NCBI GenBank assembly: GCA_903970295.1
Contig: CAJCHQ010000259.1
Coordinates: 1 to 8,780, forward strand
Direction: 5' to 3'
Length of the DNA: 8,780 bases
DNA from: Bryobacterales bacterium
GTDB taxonomy: Bacteria > Cyanobacteriota > Vampirovibrionia > Obscuribacterales > Obscuribacteraceae
The notes under the pieces are model-generated. The model worked only from the letters and a program-made list of their open reading frames with translations, searched no databases and was not told where the DNA came from. How positions within the stretch are numbered: position 1 is the stretch's first letter; each line of letters begins with the position of its first letter. The position numbers and the translations under genes are program-made. Positions 1 through 6,300 of this stretch are shown one piece after another.

Positions 1-1191
1 TGTGTTGGCCGGGGAAGGCTCGGCATATTCGCGAGCGAGAATCGAGACTTCTAATTTGGGGTCGCCTAGCAATGATTTGATCTCAGCGATGAATGCTTCG
101 GGCTTTACGTTCGGGAGGAGGCGGCAGTCCAACTGCGCTGACGCTTCCGCCGGAATGACATTGGTTTTGTAGCCTGACTTCATCACCGTCAAAGATACCG
201 TGCTTCTAAGCATGGCAGCTTTCTTTTTATCCCTCATCAGCAACTCCACTTGCTGTGGATCCTGGCTCGCCGCCGAGAGATCCTTGTAAGCCTTGCGCAA
301 TTCCGGCGGTGATAAGTTGGCTATTTCGCTGAAGTACTGCTGCACCACCGGCAGTATCGTCAAATGAACTGGAGCATTGACGAGTCTGTTCAGTCCCCGT
401 ACTAATCGGTTTGGTGCCGAATCATAGATTGGCATGGAGGCGTGACCGGCATCGCCAGTGGCTGTGACCTGCAGCCACAGCAAAGATTTTTCGGCGACGT
501 CCACTCCCCAGTAGAGAGGCTTGCCATTGGCATCGACATCGATACTCGCACCTTCGTTGATCAAGAATTCCGCGTCTTTGACGAGCTCTGGATGTTTTTC
601 TTTTACCCATCTGGCGCCATGATCGCCGCCCACTTCTTCATCAGGCGTAGCCAGGAAAATTACGTCTCGATCCAGCTTGATGCCTTCGCGCTTGAGCATG
701 AGAAACGCTTCTAATTCGACGATGCCCATCCCCTTCATGTCTTGCGCGCCCCGGCCCCACAATTCGCCATCGTGAATTTGCCCGCTGAACGGCGGATATC
801 TCCAGTCTTTGGCCTCTGCCGGTACAACATCAATGTGATTGAGGAGAACGACGCCCTTCTTTTTGCCTGACCCTTTCAGGCGCGCGTAGACACAAGCGCG
901 ATTGGTTTCGCCGGTGGGCAAAACTTTTGCTTCGATGCCGTTATCGGTGAGGATTTTTGCCAGATATTCGGCCCCAGATTGTTCATTACCGGGCGGATTA
1001 GTGGTGTCGATTTGCACGTACTTCGACAAAAGTTCGGCGGCTTCAGCACCGGGTTTGGAAAATTTGTCAGCGTCTGCCAAGCTGGCGGAAGCAATCTGAT
1101 TGTGACTTGGAGCCGCCACCAGACTCGCTGGAAGCCCGGCCATCAAAAAAAGTGCGCTCAGGGATACCAAAGTTTGCTGACTGGGTCTCAT
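1..1191 (-). CDS. Exported M20-family metallopeptidase/amidohydrolase (C-terminus outside window)
   Basis: The reading frame is open from an ATG at 1191 to the window edge, giving 397 residues without a stop. It needs reading on the minus strand and is partial at its 3' end. Residues 1-27 look like a signal peptide: a short charged start (MRPSQQ), a hydrophobic stretch (LVSLSALFLMAGLPASLVAA), then an A-A-P cleavage-like region. Next come the M20 hallmarks: IDTTNPPGNE (61-70), LLNHIDVVP with metal ligands H119 and D121, GRGAQDMKG with bridging D151, PDEEVGG with catalytic E185 and metal ligand E186, and NEG with E213. GDAGHASMP (H250) marks the start of the dimerisation/lid domain. The last metal-binding His expected in this family lies beyond the window. 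Relatives hydrolyse dipeptides or N-acyl amino acids (carboxypeptidase G2, aminoacylase, PM20D1-like); the substrate cannot be told here. AGGAG lies 8 nt before the ATG. It follows the DAHP synthase gene on the same strand, but no functional link is evident. Confidence 0.93.
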   Translation of the reverse strand, partial: MRPSQQTLVSLSALFLMAGLPASLVAAPSHNQIASASLADADKFSKPGAEAAELLSKYVQIDTTNPPGNEQSGAEYLAKILTDNGIEAKVLPTGETNRACVYARLKGSGKKKGVVLLNHIDVVPAEAKDWRYPPFSGQIHDGELWGRGAQDMKGMGIVELEAFLMLKREGIKLDRDVIFLATPDEEVGGDHGARWVKEKHPELVKDAEFLINEGASIDVDANGKPLYWGVDVAEKSLLWLQVTATGDAGHASMPIYDSAPNRLVRGLNRLVNAPVHLTILPVVQQYFSEIANLSPPELRKAYKDLSAASQDPQQVELLMRDKKKAAMLRSTVSLTVMKSGYKTNVIPAEASAQLDCRLLPNVKPEAFIAEIKSLLGDPKLEVSILAREYAEPSPANT

Positions 1192-1199
1192 CGAAAAAT

Positions 1200-1204
1200 C
1201 TCCT
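1200..1204 (-). promoter_or_regulatory. Ribosome binding site of the M20 hydrolase gene
   Basis: The minus strand reads AGGAG here, 8 nt before the ATG at 1191. This supports that start and places a signal peptide directly at the N-terminus. The 86-bp gap back to the DAHP synthase stop shows no convincing terminator or promoter, so cotranscription is possible but not shown. Confidence 0.7.
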
Positions 1205-1278
1205 GAACACAACTGACAACTTGCTCGAAGTGCGGACAAGGATACCTGATTGACATGTCCGAGTGGTCCTCGCCTACT

Positions 1279-2358
1279 CTAATGCGTAAAGCTCGAGCGG
1301 GCACTCTCCATTCTTCGATTGCGAACGGAGGCGGCCAGCCCTTCCAGAACTTGCACGCTCTCGTCCCAGCCCAGACAGCCGTCGGTGATGCTTTGTCCGT
1401 AGGTGAGCTTTTTGCCTGGTTCGAGATCCTGGCGACCCGCCACCAGATGGCTTTCGATCATAACGCCTACAATTCGAGTGTCGCCAGCGGCTATCTGCTC
1501 GCCAATTTCTGCGCAAACTGAGATTTGATTTTCTGCTTTCTTCTGGCTGTTGGCGTGGCTGGCATCAATCATCAGTCGCTGGGCAATGCCTGATTTACCC
1601 ATTTCGGCGCAGGCATCGTCAACATTCTGCGCATGATAATTCGGTTCTTTGCCGCCACGCAGAATGATGTGGCAGTCTTCGTTGCCGTTGGTCGAAACGA
1701 TTGCAGAGATACCACCCTTGGTGACACCGAGAAAATTGTGCGGTTGGGACGCGGCCCTGACAGCATCAATGGCGATTTTTACATTGCCGTCAGTGCCGTT
1801 TTTAAAACCGACCGGGCAAGACAAACCGGAAGCAAGTTCACGGTGCGTCTGCGATTCTGTCGTGCGAGCACCGATGGCGCCCCAACTAATCAAATCGGAA
1901 AGATATTGAGGGGTGATCGGATCCAGATATTCGCTTCCGGCAGGCACGCCCAATTCATTTATATTGAGAAGTAGCTCTCGGGCCATACGCAGCCCTTTAT
2001 TGATTTGAAAACTACCGTCGAGATCCGGATCGTTAATCAAGCCTTTCCAACCAACAGTTGTGCGCGGCTTTTCAAAATAGACTCGCATAACAATTTCGAG
2101 ATCCTGACTTAGTCTTTTTCTTTCGCCGTTGAGGCGGGCGGCATACTCTCTGGCGGCCGCCGGGTCATGAATCGAACAGGGACCGATGACAACGAGCAAA
2201 CGATCGCTGCCGCCATGCAAAATTCGGTGAATCGACTGACGCGCGTCGTGGGTTGTGGAAGAAGCGTGATCCGCGCAGGGGAATTCGCGCAGCAAATGCA
2301 AAGGGGGAGCAAGCTCCTTGATCTCTCTGACGCGCAGGTCGTCGGTGTTGTGAGGCAT
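1279..2358 (-). CDS. aroG: 3-deoxy-7-phosphoheptulonate (DAHP) synthase, class I AroG/AroF type
   Basis: This 359-residue cytoplasmic enzyme condenses phosphoenolpyruvate and erythrose 4-phosphate to DAHP, the first committed step of the shikimate pathway to Phe, Tyr and Trp. From the chosen start the protein aligns with E. coli AroG residue for residue: MPHNTDDLRV against MNYQNDDLRI. Metal ligands fall at the same numbers: C61 (GPCSIHD), H268 (IDASHANS), E302 (IESHLV) and D326 (SITDGCLGW). The substrate-binding EKPRTTVGWKG (K97) and CPVGFKNGTDG (K186) are intact. The frame is open further upstream to 2406, but the ATG at 2358 has GGAG 6 nt before it and gives the family's N-terminus. Residue 211, part of the allosteric site, is Gly rather than the Ser of Phe-sensitive AroG. 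This suggests Tyr-type feedback control (inference). The symbol aroG denotes family only; aroF would be equally fair. The stop is TAG at 1281-1279. Confidence 0.97.
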   Translation of the reverse strand: MPHNTDDLRVREIKELAPPLHLLREFPCADHASSTTHDARQSIHRILHGGSDRLLVVIGPCSIHDPAAAREYAARLNGERKRLSQDLEIVMRVYFEKPRTTVGWKGLINDPDLDGSFQINKGLRMARELLLNINELGVPAGSEYLDPITPQYLSDLISWGAIGARTTESQTHRELASGLSCPVGFKNGTDGNVKIAIDAVRAASQPHNFLGVTKGGISAIVSTNGNEDCHIILRGGKEPNYHAQNVDDACAEMGKSGIAQRLMIDASHANSQKKAENQISVCAEIGEQIAAGDTRIVGVMIESHLVAGRQDLEPGKKLTYGQSITDGCLGWDESVQVLEGLAASVRNRRMESARSSFTH

Positions 2359-2364
2359 GGCAAT

Positions 2365-2368
2365 CTCC
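2365..2368 (-). promoter_or_regulatory. Ribosome binding site deciding the DAHP synthase start
   Basis: The minus strand reads GGAG, 6 nt before the ATG at 2358. This site overlaps an alternative in-frame ATG at 2370-2368, which has no good Shine-Dalgarno of its own. It therefore favours the shorter protein that matches E. coli AroG from residue 1. Confidence 0.6.
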
Positions 2369-2503
2369 ATGGGGGAGTTCGTGGCGGCTGTGTCAAGCCG
2401 TGGCACGAGGGCGCCATGATCTTAGCGTGTCATTGTCAGCTCCGGGCGCACTGAGTAGCCGATCGGATTTCAGTTTGTTTCCGCTCCACTACGTGTTTTT
2501 ACC

Positions 2504-2532
2504 TTGACAATGATTAGTCTAAAAATTAAGCT
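2504..2532 (+). promoter_or_regulatory. Candidate sigma-70-type promoter for the 243-residue unknown gene
   Basis: A perfect TTGACA -35 hexamer (2504-2509) is followed after 17 bp by TAAGCT (2527-2532), a weak -10 match (3 of 6). The surrounding DNA is notably more AT-rich than the flanking genes. Transcription would start near 2539, leaving a leader of about 30 nt before the ATG at 2568. The weak -10 makes this tentative. Confidence 0.4.
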
Positions 2533-2567
2533 CAACCTACCTCTTCTCTCTCGTACGGGTATTTTTT

Positions 2568-3299
2568 ATGGCCACTGATGGCGGTGCGGAACAGCCGGTT
2601 CCGACACCTTCTCCTGATTCGGGACTATTTGGTCAATCGGGTTTCATGGACGGCATCAAAAGTTCCGCCCGCAAAGCTACTCAGAAGGCCGGCGACTTGA
2701 TCCATAGCGGCGTGGAAGCGGGACGCAGAATCGTCACCGATCCTAGAACTAAGCAAGTCACCGGACAAGTAATGGGCGTTGGCCAACAGATAATTTCCGA
2801 GCATGAGCAGGCTGGTTTGCGTGTAGCCAATTCTGCCAAACACGGCGATGTTGCCGGTGTAATCTCGAACGGTTTACCTCTGGCTTTTGAAGTTGCGAAG
2901 AAAACTCCAATCGGACTAGCCGTATCAGTGGTGGCACCAAGAGCATTGGATGTGGCCATTGCTCACGCCCCGGTGGATCAGCAGGCTAACCTCAGGCGCG
3001 CGAAGACAATGGTTGATGGTGGTCTGAATCCCGCTCATATGAGCATTTCCGGTATCGGCAGAGCTGTAGTTGAACAGCAAACCGGTATTCCGACTTCTCA
3101 ACATCAAATCGTCGCTCGCATCGTTCAGAATCAAACTGATCATCGGGTTGGCAGCCCAGTCGCACCAAAACCGGCTTTCCAGAGTCCTTTAGTCAGTGTC
3201 AATGTGATGGCACAAGTGCCGGGAAGGCCGGGACTGGTCAGAGGACGGTCGCGATCTATTGACCTGACCGTGCCTACATTTGACATCGCAAATAAATAA
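2568..3299 (+). CDS. Unrecognised basic 243-residue protein lacking Cys, Trp and Tyr
   Basis: I do not recognise this protein. Residues 1-27 are polar and Pro/Gly-rich (PVPTPSPDSG), probably disordered. Residues 28-57 and 63-92 look like amphipathic helices with Lys/Arg and Ala/Gly spacing (KSSARKATQK; QQIISEHEQAGLRV). Residues 96-133 are the most hydrophobic part (LPLAFEVA; IGLAVSVVAPRALDVAIA) but are broken by KK and Pro, so a true membrane span is doubtful. Residues 134-190 may be a further helical part, and 195-243 are Pro/Arg-rich (GRPGLVRGRSRS). There is no signal peptide. The whole chain has no Cys, Trp or Tyr, and by my count a net charge of about +7. The start is the first ATG after a TTGACA promoter candidate; the Shine-Dalgarno is poor (only GGG about 9 nt upstream). 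No competing start codon lies just upstream in frame. The independent promoter and orientation argue for a monocistronic gene. A membrane- or nucleic-acid-associated role is possible but unsupported. Confidence 0.75.
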   Translation: MATDGGAEQPVPTPSPDSGLFGQSGFMDGIKSSARKATQKAGDLIHSGVEAGRRIVTDPRTKQVTGQVMGVGQQIISEHEQAGLRVANSAKHGDVAGVISNGLPLAFEVAKKTPIGLAVSVVAPRALDVAIAHAPVDQQANLRRAKTMVDGGLNPAHMSISGIGRAVVEQQTGIPTSQHQIVARIVQNQTDHRVGSPVAPKPAFQSPLVSVNVMAQVPGRPGLVRGRSRSIDLTVPTFDIANK

Positions 3300-3323
3300 A
3301 TTGACGAGCCTGGCTCTCGACAA
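3290..3323 (-). terminator. Intrinsic terminator of the macroglobulin gene, overlapping the end of the converging gene
   Basis: Bases 3301-3308 (TTGACGAG) pair with 3316-3323 (CTCGACAA) except for one A-A mismatch, around a 7-nt loop. On the minus strand the hairpin is followed by TTTATTTATTT (complement of 3290-3300), as expected of a Rho-independent terminator for the gene ending at 3365. The T-tract coincides with the final codons and stop of the plus-strand gene. A second, shorter inverted repeat (CGAG 3347-3350 with CTCG 3357-3360) could help end plus-strand transcription but is weak. Confidence 0.5.
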
Positions 3324-3364
3324 TGCCGGCGACTGCGCCAGTTACGCGAGCGTTGTCTCGGAAT

Positions 3365-6300
3365 TTATTCCGTCACCTGCAAGCTGTCCAGCATCGAATA
3401 GCCCTTGATCTTGTCTGAGTACATTCCTTCCAGCGAAACCGGGTTGATTTGCAGAGTGCCTGGCAATTCCATGCGCAGCATCGTGTGAAACTCGCTCTTG
3501 CCATGATTGAGCCTGGTGCCGAAATAAACGATTCGATCGTCGAGAATGTCTTGATGCGACCACCATGCCGATCCCCAATCACCTTTCATCGTGTCGTCAC
3601 TGCTGCTGTCGGCCGTATTCTGGCGAGAATCATCAACGACTTCAGCGCCGCTCGGCAAGAGGGCTTCGACCTTGATGTAAGGCATGTCGAGCGGTGCGTC
3701 GACGAGAATCTTCATCATGATGGTTTCGCCGGCTTTGACATGACCATCTGTGATCTCATCAGTGCGGAAATGTACGATACCGTCAGTGGTGGTGGCGACT
3801 GGGGTCATGCGATAGAATTTACGCACGATGTTCAAGCCCTCGGGCAAGCCTTTGGCGACCGATCGATCGCCCGGCAACATATGTCTGAAGTAGGTGATCA
3901 AGGAAGTGTAATAGAGCCTTCCCGGACCATCTTTGGTCAGAGTCAATTTGTCGTGAGCGGCCACTGGGAGCGGTATCACTTGCTCTGGTTTATATGAAGT
4001 GGAGAAATCGAAGACGGCGTTGAGGAGTTGCTTGGCGCCTTCACTGGCATCGAGAGTGAAGGAAGTATCTTTCGATGACTTGAATTGCAGCTCTTCTTGG
4101 AGCAGGGCAAGAAATACTTCAGATGTGGTCTTAGTATTTTCCCAACCGTTGTTATCACGCTGCCACAAAAGCCATTGTTTGATCGATTCAATCTTGTCGT
4201 GGTTATCGGGTTCCATCGTCATCACTGCCTTGAGGGCCAGAGCCGTTGATTCGACGCCGGTGAAGCGATAATCGTATTCCCAATAATGGGACTTAGAACC
4301 AAGTTTTTCCGCCATCTCGCGGGTATGTGCCCAATTCACGTAGGCGCCGCCATTGGCTAGCTCGGTCAGGCGCTTGTAGGCTTTTTCAGCGCCCTCATTA
4401 TCGTTCAATTTGCGGCAAGCCAGGGTGAGATAGGTGAGAGCCTCGGGCGAAAGTATTTTGATGTTTTGGACCAGATATTGGCGAACCTGTGAGGGTCGGG
4501 CCGGACCTGAGGTGACTGCCTGAAGCGGAACGAACAAATCCGGACCGAGGCTGTAGGTCAGTTTCGCCTTCTTTTTGATCGCTTTGCCAGACCTTGTGGC
4601 CACATCTTTAGTCGCCGGCGTCGGTGTCGGCACCGGGTGCGGCGTTGGCACCGCATGCGGTGCGGAACGGTCCACTGCTGCCGCTTTTGTCGTGCTGCCT
4701 GCAGGCGTCGCTCCATTTGGCGTCTTGGCTGCAACCGGTTTAGGTGGCGGAGGCGGTGCCAGATCTTCCGGCGTGGCATCCCACAAGCCCAGGGTATAGA
4801 CCATCCGGGCGAGATCGGTTCTGAGCGCTGTATCCATCCACTGGTCGGGCACTCGGTGTGGATCAGCAAATTGTCGCTGCAACTCGGTGCATGTCTTAGC
4901 CAACCAGCTCATGCCACCAGTGATGAAGGCATCATCGACCTTATAATCAGAAGCTTTGAGCATGCTCAAACCCTGCACGACGTAGCATGTCAAATATTCA
5001 TTGCTATCGTCGTTTGCCCACCATCCCCAGCCGCCATCGGCGTGGTGATAGCCAGCCAATTTCTCGAGGGAGAGCTTTTGCACTTTGGCAAATTTTTTGG
5101 CAATTTCATCAGACATAGGCACATTCAATTGTTTGTGTAATTGCATGGCGACAATCGATGGCATCAGGCGACTCATCGTCTGTTCAGTGCATCCGTATGG
5201 ATATTCGATCAGCTGGTCGAAATTGCCCAGCACTGGTCCGATTGTGGAACTGGCGAGGGTCAGTTTGCCTTTCACAGTTGACTTCTCGGCATCGCTGCTC
5301 AGTCCGACCGGAATTTCGACACTCTGTTTATCTTCAGTCAGTAACCCGGATTTGACAGTAAATGCCGGCAAGCCTAGAGGACGAACAGGCAATTTCACTT
5401 CCATGGCGTCGCCCGCGGTTTGACCGATGGCTTTAGCGGAGATCACTGCGGTGCCCGGCTGCATCACAGTTACAGGCCAACTATAGCGTGAGGCTTTCTC
5501 CGGGTCTATTTGCAGGACTTGCGTCTTTTTATCCTTGAATTTGAACTGATCGGAAGTGCTTACCGAAACCGTGACATTTTGCTTTTGCTTCGTGTAATTG
5601 TGCACGATTGCCGTGATCAGGGCTTCGTCGCCCTGGCTGTAGAAGCGCGGCAAACCGAGGCGCAGAATGAAATCTTGCGTGGAGATGATCTTGGAGACGG
5701 AAGCGCCGACTGACGTCTTCATATCGATGCCACGGACAGTGGCGCGCCAGGTCGTCAAATTATCAGGCAATTTGACCTCGGTCGTCACCTTCCCATCTTT
5801 GTCAGTGACCAGATCGGGCAGCCAGGCTGCGGTATCTCTGAAATCTTTGCGCACGCGAGGCTCAATTTTGTCCGGACCGCCGGTATAGGTTTGAGGGAAT
5901 GAACATGCTGTTAAAACCCGATTGCCTCTGCGACTGTAAAAGAATTTGCAAATGTCGGCGGCCGCTTCGGCGCGAATGGCATAAATACTCTCATCGACTA
6001 TACCTAGAGACAATTCTGTATTTGCTGCCGGCGTGCCGTCTTTGTGCGTCGCGGTGAGCGTGTATTGAGCTTTGTCGCCAGGATGGTAGCGCTCTTTGTC
6101 GGAGGCGATCTTGATGTTCAGGAAGTTTTCCTCCGGTGAGACCTTGATCATCTCCTCAGCCGTGTAGAACTGATGTTTATTGCCAATCAAAGCTACGTCG
6201 ATAAACACATTAGGTGCGTACTCCGCCGTGATCGGAATTTCGATCAACTTTGCCGTGGCATTCATCGGCGTCACTTTGTAGTTGTAGAGTCTTTCACCTT

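Larger units (their letters stand above)
2359..2567. other. Divergent intergenic region between DAHP synthase and the unknown plus-strand gene
   Basis: This 209-bp stretch separates two divergently transcribed genes and must hold promoters for both. A plus-strand candidate is annotated separately. On the minus strand I see a TAAGAT hexamer (complement near 2416-2421) without a good -35 partner, and a TTGACA about 20 nt before the DAHP synthase start with no matching -10. No clear operator, riboswitch or attenuator (no leader peptide rich in aromatic codons) was seen. Confidence 0.5.

Noticed and set aside
2359..2406. N-terminal extension of the DAHP synthase to 2406
   Set aside because: The extra 16 residues are absent from E. 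coli AroG, and GGAG is well placed only for the ATG at 2358.
2109..2417. 102-codon minus-strand frame overlapping the DAHP synthase start
   Set aside because: It is a frame-shifted shadow of the DAHP synthase N-terminal region with no family signal.
3449..3997. 182-codon plus-strand open frame antisense to the C-terminus of the macroglobulin
   Set aside because: It is fully overlapped by a conserved coding region, has no good ribosome-binding site and no family resemblance.
4637..5140. 167-codon plus-strand open frame rich in Arg, Trp and Cys
   Set aside because: This is an antisense reading of the thioester domain; the odd composition comes from the complementary strand of the Pro-rich insertion.
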